DNA from: Gemmataceae bacterium
Lineage (GTDB): Bacteria; Planctomycetota; Planctomycetia; Gemmatales; Gemmataceae
DNA length: 64,000 bases
Reading direction: 5' to 3'
Assembly: GCA_009691845.1 (NCBI GenBank)
Contig: SIAJ01000002.1
Coordinates: 101,090 to 165,089 of the forward strand
Shown: positions 55,975-64,000 of the stretch, one piece after another
How positions within the stretch are numbered: the stretch's first letter is position 1
Layout: every line of letters begins with the position of its first letter
Position numbers and translations under genes: made by a program
The notes under the pieces: model-generated
Database searches by the model: none
What the model was told of the DNA's origin: nothing
Seen by the model: the letters and a program-made list of their open reading frames with translations, nothing else

Positions 55975-57405
55975 CTACTTCGCCACCTTCTTCGGCTTGG
56001 CCACGTGTGTCGCTCCGCCCAGGGCCATCTCGGCACTCTCCATGATCGTTTCGCTTAGCGTCGGATGTGGGTGGATGCTGTCGGCCACATCTCTGGCGAC
56101 CGCACCCATCTCGATGGCGAGCACGCCTTCCGCGATCATCTCGCCGGCACCGATGCCGACGATGCCCATGCCAAGGATGCGTTGCGTGCCGGGATCGATT
56201 AGCAATTTGGTCAGGCCATCGTTGCGGGCGAGCGTTGTCGCTCGACCGGACGCGGCCCACGGGAAGCTCATTTTCTCGAAGCGGATGCTCTTCTCGGCAG
56301 CCTCGCGTTCGGTCAGCCCAGCCCAGGCGATTTCCGGATCGGTGAAGACGACGGCCGGGATCGCACGCGGCTCGAAGGCACTCGGCTCGCCCAGGATTGT
56401 CTCAACGGCCACTTTGGCTTCAGCGGTTGCCTTGTGCGCGAGACCTGGCTCTTCGGCAACATCGCCGAGCGCGAAGATATGTGGGACGTTTGTGCGGCGT
56501 TGCATATCGACGGGAATGTAGCCACGATCGGTAACGTGCACGCCGGCCTTGTCGAGATTCATGTTGGCACTGTTCGGCCGTCGGCCCACGGACACGAGTA
56601 CGCGGTCGAACATCTCCTCGCCTTGCACGTCCTTGCCTTCCAGCGTGGCCAGAATGCCCTTGTTGGTCGGCTTCAGCGACGCGACTTTCGTATTCAGATG
56701 GATGGCCTCGAAATTTTTACGCAAGCGCGTTTCGAGAGGCTTCACCAGATCGCGGTCGGCCGTGGCCAACAGGCCATCGGTGAATTCGACCACGACGATC
56801 TTGGTGCCGAGAGCCGCGTACACAGTGCCGATCTCAAGCCCGATGTAGCCGCCGCCGATGATGAGCATCCGCTTTGGTATGTCCGGTAATAGCAAGGCAC
56901 CCGTCGAGTCCATGATCCGGGGGTCGCCGAGCGCGAACGCTGTCGGCATGGCCGGCACGCTGCCCGTGGCGATGATGGCATTCTGAAACTTGATCGTGCC
57001 CGTCGTCGTGCCTTCGAGTTTGACGGTGTTCGCGTCGATGAACGTGGCCCGTGTGCCGCTGATGACCTCGACGCCACGCCCCTTACACAACATGCCGATG
57101 CCGCCGGTCAGCTTGCCGACGACCTTGTGCTGAACGAAGGCCTGCATCTTGGCGAGATCGAACTTCGGCAGGCCGAACGACACGCCCCACTCCTCGGCCT
57201 CCTTGGCTTCATTGATGAGTTTGGCGAGATGCAGGAGGGCCTTTGACGGGATGCAGCCACGATTGGTGCAGACGCCCCCCATCTTCGCCCCTTCATCGAC
57301 CAGAATCGGCTTGATGCCATGATCGGCCGCGTGAAGGGCGGCCGGATAACCGCCGGGCCCGCCACCAATGACGAGGAGTTGCGTCTCTTTATTCATTTCG
57401 CTCAT
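55975..57405 (-). CDS. lpdA: Dihydrolipoyl dehydrogenase (E3)
   Basis: This flavoprotein reoxidises dihydrolipoyl groups in the pyruvate dehydrogenase complex. The 476-aa protein has FAD-binding GGGPGGY, the redox pair CTNRGC (Cys46/Cys51), NAD-binding IIGGGYIGLEIGTVYAALG and the C-terminal His-Glu region (SIHPHPTLSE). It is the third gene of the PDH set, separated from the zinc-ribbon gene by a likely terminator. Confidence 0.95.
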   Translation of the reverse strand: MSEMNKETQLLVIGGGPGGYPAALHAADHGIKPILVDEGAKMGGVCTNRGCIPSKALLHLAKLINEAKEAEEWGVSFGLPKFDLAKMQAFVQHKVVGKLTGGIGMLCKGRGVEVISGTRATFIDANTVKLEGTTTGTIKFQNAIIATGSVPAMPTAFALGDPRIMDSTGALLLPDIPKRMLIIGGGYIGLEIGTVYAALGTKIVVVEFTDGLLATADRDLVKPLETRLRKNFEAIHLNTKVASLKPTNKGILATLEGKDVQGEEMFDRVLVSVGRRPNSANMNLDKAGVHVTDRGYIPVDMQRRTNVPHIFALGDVAEEPGLAHKATAEAKVAVETILGEPSAFEPRAIPAVVFTDPEIAWAGLTEREAAEKSIRFEKMSFPWAASGRATTLARNDGLTKLLIDPGTQRILGMGIVGIGAGEMIAEGVLAIEMGAVARDVADSIHPHPTLSETIMESAEMALGGATHVAKPKKVAK

Positions 57406-57430
57406 GGATCTTGCTCACGATTGGCTCGAA

Positions 57431-57462
57431 TAAAAGCGGGCCAGGCAGTTCGCCCGGCCCGC
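57431..57462 (-). terminator. Rho-independent terminator after the zinc-ribbon gene
   Basis: On the - strand a GC-rich stem (57436-57442 with 57456-57462, GCGGGCC/GGCCCGC, extended inside by GGC/GCC) is followed by TTTTA. It lies about 115 nt past the stop of the zinc-ribbon gene and before lpdA. Confidence 0.62.
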
Positions 57463-57575
57463 CCATCATCTTAGGGTTCAACTCGTGAACTTCTCCGCCA
57501 GTATGCAGAGAAATTGGAATATGCCGGAACACGGATCTTCACGAATCCTTGAAAGCCTTCGTGCATCCACATCGC

Positions 57576-58157
57576 TTATTCGTGCAGATTAGTGTGTTGC
57601 TCGTCCGAGTCGCCAAGGCCCACGCCCGTGAAGCCCTGGAACAGACCAATCAGCCCGATGGCCAGCAGGATAAGCGGATAGAACCGGAAACGGCCGTCGC
57701 CCATGAACATCCAGGCCAGCCAGGCACCACCGCCGAGGACGGCCAGTAGCCCGCCTGCGATCGCACGGACCTTCTTGACCTTCATGCTTTCGGGCGGCTT
57801 TACCTTCTTCCGCGGCTGCGGTTCATCGTCGTCGTAACGAGAGGGCTTTTTTTTCTTTGGCCGTTCCTCATCATCGTCGTCGTCATACACGGACCGGCGC
57901 TTGCGTGGGCGGTCATCCTCGGCGTCATCGAGTGAGAACTTGGATTTGCGTTTGGGTTCATCCTCGACGATGTCGGGATCGTCGACTGGACGTAGCGGTT
58001 TCTTGGCCGGCATCGGTGGCGGTACGGCGGCCTTCAGCGAACCACTTGCAATCGGAATATGCTCGCCACACGTCGGGCACTTGCCGGTCTTGCCGGCCAT
58101 CTCGTCCTTGACCTTGCCCTTCCAGTCGCAATTACCGCACGAGAGGGAGATCGGCAT
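57576..58157 (-). CDS. Zinc-ribbon, low-complexity, two-helix membrane protein
   Basis: From ATG 58157 (193 aa) the protein begins with a zinc ribbon (CGNCDWKGKVKDEMAGKTGK then CPTCG, four Cys). It continues with a long alternating acidic/basic region (YDDDDDEERPKKKKP), then two transmembrane helices (AGGLLAVLGGGAWLAWMFMG and FYPLILLAIGLIGLFQGFTG). This layout is common among planctomycete hypotheticals. It sits between aceF and lpdA. The function is unknown. Confidence 0.78.
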   Translation of the reverse strand: MPISLSCGNCDWKGKVKDEMAGKTGKCPTCGEHIPIASGSLKAAVPPPMPAKKPLRPVDDPDIVEDEPKRKSKFSLDDAEDDRPRKRRSVYDDDDDEERPKKKKPSRYDDDEPQPRKKVKPPESMKVKKVRAIAGGLLAVLGGGAWLAWMFMGDGRFRFYPLILLAIGLIGLFQGFTGVGLGDSDEQHTNLHE

Positions 58158-58177
58158 GGCAAGAACCTCGAAGAAGC

Positions 58178-59767
58178 TCAGCTTTCCATCAGCAAACGTA
58201 TCGGATCCGAGAACAACTGAACCAAGCGGGTCGTGAATCTGGCACCATCCGCGCCGTCGATGATGCGGTGATCGTACGTGAGGCACAGCGGCATCATCAA
58301 TCGCGGCACGAACTGGCCGTCCTTGTGGACAGGCTGAATCGCTGCCCTTGATAGCCCCAGAATCGCGACTTCGGGATAGTTGATGATCGGCGTAAAAGCT
58401 GTTCCGCCGATGCCCCCCAGGTTCGTGATCGTGAATGTTCCGCCCCGCATTTCGTCGATCGCCAACTTGGCGGTCCGAGCCTTTTCGGCCAAGCTCGCAA
58501 CCTCGCTCGCCAAATCGCGGATACTCTTCCGGTCCGCATCGCGAATCACGGGCACCACCAACCCACGTTCGGTATCGACCGCAATGCCGATGTGGTAGTA
58601 CTGCTTGTAAATCACCTGCCCATTGGCCACATCGAGCGAGGAGTTAAAGTTCGGGAACTCCTTGAGTGCCGCGACAATCGCCTTGATGGCCAGCACGGTC
58701 ATCGTTACCTTCGGGGCACCTTTCGGCAAGCCTTCCGTGATTCGTTTTCTGCCGGCTTCCAACTCGGTAATGTCCGCTAGATCGAACTGGGTGACGGCCG
58801 GTGCCGTGTGCCAGGCGATGGTCAGGTTCTCCGCGATCTTCTTGCGGATGTTGCTGACCGGTTTCTTCTCGATTGGCCCGTAACGAGAGAAGTCTGGCAG
58901 AGTCGGAATTGTGACTGCACCGCCGGAAATCCCTCCAGGCTGGGCCAGGCGATGGCGAATGTGCGACTGCACGTCGGGAACTGTCACGCGACCGCCGCGT
59001 GCGGAGCCTGGGACCTCGGTCAGGTTCACGCCATGCTCGCGGGCATAGCGGCGCGTGGCAGGGCCAGCGGGGACTGGTCCGGAAGGGGGGACAGTGGTGG
59101 CTTGGCCGTTGGTAACAGGTGCGACCGCTTCCGGCTTCGCGACCACGGGAGCAGGTAATTGTCCATTGCTTGCTGGTGCCTCGCTTCGCTTCATGCTCTG
59201 CGTCGGGCTTCCCGCTCCGCTCAAGACGGCGAGCACGGCACCGATGTTGACCTTGTCGCCTTGCTTGACGCGGAGTTCTTCGATCTTGCCGTCGGCGTCG
59301 GCGGGCAACGGCATCGAGGCTTTGTCCGTCTCGATCGTGAACATCTCCTGGCCCGCAGTCACCGTATCGCCAACCTTGACGTTGACGGCCACGATGATGC
59401 CCGACTCGATTCCTTCACCAAGATTGGGTAACGCGAACTCGCGTTGCCCGGTCGGAGCCACTTGCGGCTTAGCAACAGCGGCAGGAGGAATCAGCGGCGG
59501 CCCGGCAGGTTTGGCGGCCGGCGCTGCGGAAGCAGCTTTCTCGCCGACGATGGCGATGAGCGCCCCGACCTTGATCTTGTCCCCGGCCTTCACGCGCACT
59601 TCCGAGATCGTGCCATCGGCCGTGGCCGGGATCGGCATGGAGGCCTTGTCCGTCTCAACCTCGATGACGGTGTCGCCGGTCTTCACGGGCTGCCCCGCCT
59701 TGACGGGCACGTTCACGACCGTGGCGTCGACAATACCTTCGCCCAGTTCTGGCAGTCTAAGTTCCAT
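58178..59767 (-). CDS. aceF: Dihydrolipoyl acetyltransferase (PDH E2) with two lipoyl domains
   Basis: This 529-aa E2 core has two lipoyl domains (ETDKASMPIP with Lys41, and ETDKASMPLP near 170), a subunit-binding domain (ATRRYAREHGVNLTEVPGSA) and a catalytic domain ending with LCLTYDHRIIDGADGARF (His/Asp). ATG 59767 starts just before the lipoyl domain; upstream codons to 59854 fall in a palindromic repeat and look non-coding. It follows aceE by 75 nt. Confidence 0.94.
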   Translation of the reverse strand: MELRLPELGEGIVDATVVNVPVKAGQPVKTGDTVIEVETDKASMPIPATADGTISEVRVKAGDKIKVGALIAIVGEKAASAAPAAKPAGPPLIPPAAVAKPQVAPTGQREFALPNLGEGIESGIIVAVNVKVGDTVTAGQEMFTIETDKASMPLPADADGKIEELRVKQGDKVNIGAVLAVLSGAGSPTQSMKRSEAPASNGQLPAPVVAKPEAVAPVTNGQATTVPPSGPVPAGPATRRYAREHGVNLTEVPGSARGGRVTVPDVQSHIRHRLAQPGGISGGAVTIPTLPDFSRYGPIEKKPVSNIRKKIAENLTIAWHTAPAVTQFDLADITELEAGRKRITEGLPKGAPKVTMTVLAIKAIVAALKEFPNFNSSLDVANGQVIYKQYYHIGIAVDTERGLVVPVIRDADRKSIRDLASEVASLAEKARTAKLAIDEMRGGTFTITNLGGIGGTAFTPIINYPEVAILGLSRAAIQPVHKDGQFVPRLMMPLCLTYDHRIIDGADGARFTTRLVQLFSDPIRLLMES

Positions 59768-59815
59768 AACAGTGCTGAGTCCTGAAAGATTCGAGATCAT
59801 CGTTCCGAAGTCGTA

Positions 59816-59838
59816 ACTCAGTACTGAGTACTCAGTAC
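59816..59838. repeat. Overlapping palindromes between aceE and aceF
   Basis: ACTCAGTACTGAGT (59816-59829) and an overlapping 18-bp perfect palindrome (59821-59838) fill the spacer. A similar sequence lies inside the YgiQ-type gene at 50267-50302. Confidence 0.6.
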
Positions 59839-59841
59839 CTT

Positions 59842-62622
59842 TCAGACGGTCCAAGGCAAAGGCCGATCCGCATCGATCCCAAGATCGGCAATCGCCTGCT
59901 TCACAAACGCCCGATCCAATTGTCCGCGTTCGGCCAGCGCATGCAGTGCAGCCAGGGCCACGTGCTCCGCGTCAACCTCGAAGAATCGGCGAAGATTCTG
60001 CCGAGTTTCGGATCGGCCGAAGCCGTCGGTACCCAGTGCCAGGAGTTTGCCGATCAGATACGGAGCGACCTGTTCCGGCAAGGCACGCATGTAATCGCTT
60101 GAAGCAATCGTTGGCACCGATGCATCGCGGCCGAGCACCTGCTCGACGTAGGGTACCTTTTTCGGTTGATCGGGGTGAAGCCGATTCGCTCGTTCGCATT
60201 CAATCGCGTCGCGTCGCAATTCCTGATAACTGGTCGCACTGAAGACCGTGCTCGCTACCGCATACTTCGTGGCCAGGATCTCCTGGGCCCGCAACACCTC
60301 ACGCAGAATCACACCGCTGCCAAGTAATTGCACCGTGTGCTTGGCACCTTCGGGTTGCAGCGTCTTGAACGAGTAAAGCCCTTTCAGAATGCCCTCGCGC
60401 ACGCCTTCGGGCAGGGCGGGCATGTCGTAACTCTCGTTGTAAATCGTGAGGTAATAGAAAAGGTCTTCCCCCTTCACGAACATGCGGTTGATGCCTTCTT
60501 CGATGATGACGGCCACTTCGTAACCCCAGGCGGGGTCGTAGGCCCGGCAGGTCGGCACCGTCAGGGCCATCAGATGGCTGTGGCCGTCCTCGTGCTGCAA
60601 ACCTTCGCCGTTGAGCGTGGTTCGCCCGGCCGTGGCACCCATCAGGAAGCCACGGCATCGGCTATCCGCCGCGGCCCAGATCAGATCGCCGACACGCTGG
60701 AAGCCGAACATCGAGTAATAGACGAAGAAAGGAATCGTGTTCACGCCGAAGGTGCTGTAGGCCGTGCCTGCCGCGATGAACGTGGCCATGCTACCAGCCT
60801 CGTTGATGCCTTCCTGGAAGATCTGTCCGTCCGCCTTCTCCTTGTATTCCGTCATCGTCCCTTTATCGACAGGCACGTACCGTTGAGCGACCGGCGAATA
60901 GAGGCCGTACTGGTTGTAAAGCGGCGGCAGGCCAAAGGTTTGGCCTTCGTCGGGCACGATCGGCACGATCAGCTTGCCGACGTTCGGGTCCTTCATCAGC
61001 CCTTGCATGAGCGTGACCCAGGCCAGCGTGGTCGATTGGCCCTTCCCGGCCGGCGTGCCCATCAGCACTCGCGCGAATCCCTCGGCAGCCGGCGGCTGGC
61101 TCGGAACAAACGTCGTGTTGCGGGCTGGTTGGTAGCCGCCGAGTGCTCGACGGCGCTCGTGCAGGTACCGCATTTCCGGCGCGTCGGCTTCGGGTCGCAG
61201 GAACTTGTATTTCTTCAAATCCGCATCCGTCATCTGCAACCCGAATCGATCGCGGAAGGAACGCAAACCTTTCATTTCCTGGGCGGCCTTGAGTTCGAGC
61301 GCGTCCGCCTCAATGAGCACTCGCTCCTGGGCCGTCAGCATGATCTCAAGCTTTTTCTCTTGGTGAGCAGTATTGTTCGCTTCCGCCGAAGTGCCGTAGC
61401 CCTTGACGGTCTTCACCAGCACTACGCTCGGCGTGCCGCGATGATTGATCGCCGTACGATAGGCGTTGAACACCTTGATCGGATCGTGCCCGCCGCGATG
61501 CAGCCCGGCCAGTTGCTCGTCCGTCTTGTCGGCAACAAGTGCCTTCAGTTCCGGCGTGTTGAAGAACTTCTCGCGAACCAGTTCCGGCCGGCCTTTCTTG
61601 GCCGAATACGCATACTCCTGATACTCGCCGTCGGGGACTTCCATCATCCGGCGACTCAAGGCACCCGTCGTATCGCGGGCCAGCAATTCGTCCCAATCGC
61701 CACCCCAGATGCACTTCACGACATTCCAACCTGCTCCGCGAAACGTTCCTTCGAGTTCCTGGATGATCTTGCCGTTGCCGCGGACCGGGCCGTCGAGTCG
61801 CTGCAGGTTGCAGTTGACGACGAAGATCAGGTTGTCGAGGCCCTCGCGGGCAGCGATGCCGATGCAGCCAAGCGTTTCGGGTTCGTCGCACTCACCATCG
61901 CCGAGAAATGCCCACACGTGCGTGCCACGAGTGTCCGCTAGGCCGCGTGCTTCCAGGTAGCGAGCGTATCGGGCCTGGTAAATGGCCATGATCGGCCCGA
62001 GACCCATGCTGACCGTCGGGAATTGCCAGAATCCGGGCATCAGCCACGGATGCGGATAGCTGGAAAGCCCGCCGCCCGGTTGCAGTTCCTGGCGGAAGTT
62101 CTTGAGCTGTTGCTCCGAAAGCCGACCTTCAAGAAACGCCCGAGCATACGGGCCAGGCGAGGCGTGTCCCTGGAAGTAAATCACGTCGCCGTGATCGTGC
62201 TCCGTGCGGCCACGAAAGAAGTGGTTGAAGCCGACTTCATACAGCGTGGCGGCCGAAGCGAACGTTGCAATATGTCCGCCGACGTTGGTGGTCTTGTTCG
62301 CACGGGCGACCATGGCCATCGCGTTCCAGCGAATCAGGCTCTTGATCTTGCGTTCGAGTACGCGATCGCCGGGATAGGAGGCCTCTTGATCGTGAGGAAC
62401 CGTATTGACGTAAGGCGTGTGAATGCTGGACGCACCGGAAAGCCCGGCCGAGCGAGCGCGAGCTTGGAGTGCATCGAGGAGAAACTTGGCTCGCTCTGGT
62501 CCCTGAATTCTGAGAACCGCATCGAGGGATTCCGTCCACTCGCTCGTTTCCAGAGGATCGATATCGACAAGTTCATTCGAAAGGGCGGAAGGTCGAACCG
62601 ACTCGGTCGTTCTGACAATCAT
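59842..62622 (-). CDS. aceE: Pyruvate dehydrogenase E1 component, homodimeric AceE type
   Basis: This TPP enzyme decarboxylates pyruvate and acetylates E2 lipoyl groups. The 926-aa protein has GHIATFASAATLYEVGFNHF and FQGHASPGPYARAFLEGRLS near the substrate site, and the TPP motif GDGECDEPETLGCIGIAARE. ATG 62622 has a strong RBS (GAGGAG). The size and single-chain form match the AceE type. It heads the aceE-aceF-(zinc ribbon)-lpdA row. Confidence 0.95.
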   Translation of the reverse strand: MIVRTTESVRPSALSNELVDIDPLETSEWTESLDAVLRIQGPERAKFLLDALQARARSAGLSGASSIHTPYVNTVPHDQEASYPGDRVLERKIKSLIRWNAMAMVARANKTTNVGGHIATFASAATLYEVGFNHFFRGRTEHDHGDVIYFQGHASPGPYARAFLEGRLSEQQLKNFRQELQPGGGLSSYPHPWLMPGFWQFPTVSMGLGPIMAIYQARYARYLEARGLADTRGTHVWAFLGDGECDEPETLGCIGIAAREGLDNLIFVVNCNLQRLDGPVRGNGKIIQELEGTFRGAGWNVVKCIWGGDWDELLARDTTGALSRRMMEVPDGEYQEYAYSAKKGRPELVREKFFNTPELKALVADKTDEQLAGLHRGGHDPIKVFNAYRTAINHRGTPSVVLVKTVKGYGTSAEANNTAHQEKKLEIMLTAQERVLIEADALELKAAQEMKGLRSFRDRFGLQMTDADLKKYKFLRPEADAPEMRYLHERRRALGGYQPARNTTFVPSQPPAAEGFARVLMGTPAGKGQSTTLAWVTLMQGLMKDPNVGKLIVPIVPDEGQTFGLPPLYNQYGLYSPVAQRYVPVDKGTMTEYKEKADGQIFQEGINEAGSMATFIAAGTAYSTFGVNTIPFFVYYSMFGFQRVGDLIWAAADSRCRGFLMGATAGRTTLNGEGLQHEDGHSHLMALTVPTCRAYDPAWGYEVAVIIEEGINRMFVKGEDLFYYLTIYNESYDMPALPEGVREGILKGLYSFKTLQPEGAKHTVQLLGSGVILREVLRAQEILATKYAVASTVFSATSYQELRRDAIECERANRLHPDQPKKVPYVEQVLGRDASVPTIASSDYMRALPEQVAPYLIGKLLALGTDGFGRSETRQNLRRFFEVDAEHVALAALHALAERGQLDRAFVKQAIADLGIDADRPLPWTV

Positions 62623-62833
62623 CAAGGCTCCTCGGCGTTCAACAACTTGCGAAGCAATTCCGGCATGGCCCACGTTTGGCGGGCTGACGAGTGGACCGGC
62701 CAGCCCGGAGAGGAGGCTTGACCCAGACCCTGGCGAGTGAAACCACTTGGAGGCTGCTCGTCTACATTGTTAGGATAGGAGTGTCGAAAGGCCGCGTCTA
62801 GCGACCAGCACGCTCCATACGCGGGCAATTCTC

Positions 62834-63838
62834 ATGAAGTTCCATCTTAATCGAACCGTCGTCCTTCTGTGCTTTGCCGGCTGGGCCCATGCTGCTGAGA
62901 GCGATCCGCCCCCAGGCCAGCAGATTGCGTTCCTCGATACCCCCATGACGCCGGCCGCGATTGCGAAAGTGATCCTGGAGAAGGCGGGCACACAGGTCGA
63001 TGTTTCGACGCTACCTGATAAACCCGTATTGATGGGGGCGAAACAGCTTTCATTCTGGCAGGCGGTCGAACGACTGGCGGAAGCAACCGACAGCCGGGTA
63101 GTAACGACAGCGGGGCGGATTTCCCTGAAACCGGGCAAGTCTCTATCGTCGAGTTCCCTCCAGGGACCATTTCGCTTTGCCGCACGGGACGTGCTCATTC
63201 GCGGCGACCCGGATACCGGCAAGTCGAACTATACAATCGTTCTCGATGTTACGTGGGAGTCACCGGTTCTCGCGTACCGCATCGATGGCGTGCCCAAGAT
63301 TTCGATGGCGAAGGATGAATCGGGCAAAGGGATCGAGATCAGCGGCGGCGGTTCGCGAGTGCTGACGGCCGGCAACAGTGCCGAGCTGACCGTGCGGCCA
63401 CAAGGCTTGAGCCGGGCGAACAAGTCACTCTCGATATCGGGTAGCGTGATGATTACGATGGCCGACGAGATGCTGACATTCACGTTCGACGCGGCCAATC
63501 CGAAGGCCGTCCCCTCGCAAAAGGGCATAGCTGTTTCCGTGAAAAAACACGGCACAGACGGCGCGGACTGGTTCGCGGTGATGGGTGTGGAAAGCCCAAA
63601 ATCGAACGTGAGCGTGGAGAGCTACGAGTATGCCCTCTTGAGGAACAATGTCGTGAGTTTGCTTCGGCCGAAGGATCCCGCGATTAAAGCAAACTTGGTC
63701 GAGGCGGTTGACTTGCGTTACGGCTTCAAGAACATGGCCAAGCAAGTCGGGCCAGGCTGGAAACTGGAATATCGCACACCCGGCCCCTTGCGAGAGATTG
63801 TGGTGCCGTTTGAATTGAAGAACATTTCGCTGCCGTGA
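62834..63838 (+). CDS. Secreted protein of unknown function
   Basis: This 334-aa protein has a signal peptide (MKFHLNRTVVLLCFAGWAHA) and then a segment AIAKVILEKAGTQVDVSTLP that resembles secretin/STN-like short domains. A beta-rich remainder follows, with several Lys-rich strands and no membrane segment. I do not recognise a family. It is divergent from aceE. Confidence 0.68.
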   Translation: MKFHLNRTVVLLCFAGWAHAAESDPPPGQQIAFLDTPMTPAAIAKVILEKAGTQVDVSTLPDKPVLMGAKQLSFWQAVERLAEATDSRVVTTAGRISLKPGKSLSSSSLQGPFRFAARDVLIRGDPDTGKSNYTIVLDVTWESPVLAYRIDGVPKISMAKDESGKGIEISGGGSRVLTAGNSAELTVRPQGLSRANKSLSISGSVMITMADEMLTFTFDAANPKAVPSQKGIAVSVKKHGTDGADWFAVMGVESPKSNVSVESYEYALLRNNVVSLLRPKDPAIKANLVEAVDLRYGFKNMAKQVGPGWKLEYRTPGPLREIVVPFELKNISLP

Positions 63839-63894
63839 TCCAGACTCGCAGACCCGGAACGAACGATTGCAACAGTGAGACCAATAGCAGTCGC

Positions 63895-64000
63895 ATGACC
63901 TCGTCCCAATTCTACACCGCCTGGGAGAACAAGCGAAAAGCGGCGGCATGGTGCTTCTGTCGAGATTGCCCCGTGGTCTCCCAAACGCGCGAGATGGCTC
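63895..64000 (+). CDS. Possible start of a gene cut by the right edge
   Basis: ATG 63895 opens a frame that runs to the edge (MTSSQFYTAWENKRKAAAWC). No clear RBS is seen and only 35 codons are available, so it may not be a gene. Confidence 0.25.
   Translation, partial: MTSSQFYTAWENKRKAAAWCFCRDCPVVSQTREMA

Noticed and set aside
60328..61941. 537-codon frame on the + strand
   Set aside because: It is antisense to aceE, which is clearly coding by TPP and family motifs.
1..64000. tRNA, rRNA, insertion sequences, prophage or CRISPR
   Set aside because: No cloverleaf-like sequence, rRNA segment, transposase or phage motif, or repeat-spacer array was noticed by eye; a covariance-model scan would be needed to exclude RNA genes.

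Overview
The window looks like a chromosome segment of a Gemmataceae-type planctomycete. The evidence is the lineage-typical protein set: a heme-c/DUF1549/DUF1553 protein beside a DUF1501 protein, a DUF1559 pseudopilin-like protein, a DUF1080 protein, an acyltransferase overlapping cmk, a Ser/Thr kinase with a modified receiver, and many small secreted proteins. GC is high by eye, starts are often GTG or TTG, and palindromic repeats are abundant both between and inside genes. No tRNA, rRNA, CRISPR array, insertion sequence or phage was recognised.

Region 1 (1-19589, all + strand) is the standout. Two giant PUFA-synthase-like (Pfa) megasynthases come first: KS-AT-ACP-ACP-KR-PS-DH (5' end outside the window), then KS-CLF-AT with four hot-dog units. 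They are followed at once by a complete head-to-head hydrocarbon pathway: oleA, oleB, a broken small gene, oleC and oleD. Two more extended-SDR dehydrogenase/epimerase genes follow. The layout suggests that the Pfa enzymes build a polyunsaturated or modified acyl chain, that OleA condenses two such chains, and that OleD, OleC and OleB carry the product through a beta-lactone to an olefin. No enoyl reductase (PfaD type) or phosphopantetheinyl transferase is in the window; either may lie upstream.

Region 2 (19800-27517) holds a Ser/Thr kinase with a degenerate receiver domain, divergent from an FHA-STAS protein. A housekeeping row follows: secG, a YicC-type endoribonuclease gene, gmk, rpoZ, an unknown membrane protein and a secreted SGNH hydrolase.

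Region 3 (27627-37119) has the DUF1501 and heme-c/DUF1549/DUF1553 pair, 5-formyltetrahydrofolate cyclo-ligase, and an MFS transporter divergent from a large secreted glycosidase-like protein.

Region 4 (37165-48904) has a glycosyltransferase, a hot-dog thioesterase, a prenyltransferase-repeat protein and an orphan LolD-like ATPase in a row. Next come a 57-residue protein, PTS enzyme I, small secreted proteins, DUF1559 and DUF1080 proteins, a decayed glycosyltransferase-like gene, a conserved hypothetical, a PHB-depolymerase-like hydrolase and a lipoprotein.

Region 5 (48919-63838, nearly all - strand) has a YgiQ-type radical SAM protein, a PlsC-type acyltransferase with cmk, two small hypotheticals, a TPR gene relic, a family 2 glycosyltransferase, a tyrosine phosphatase-like protein, and a pyruvate dehydrogenase set (aceE, aceF, zinc-ribbon gene, lpd). 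A secreted unknown on the + strand follows, then the window edge.

A cross-cutting feature is a set of palindromic repeats. Several sit in frame inside coding regions, mostly in linkers of the two Pfa proteins and once in the YgiQ-type gene, much as Rickettsia palindromic elements do.
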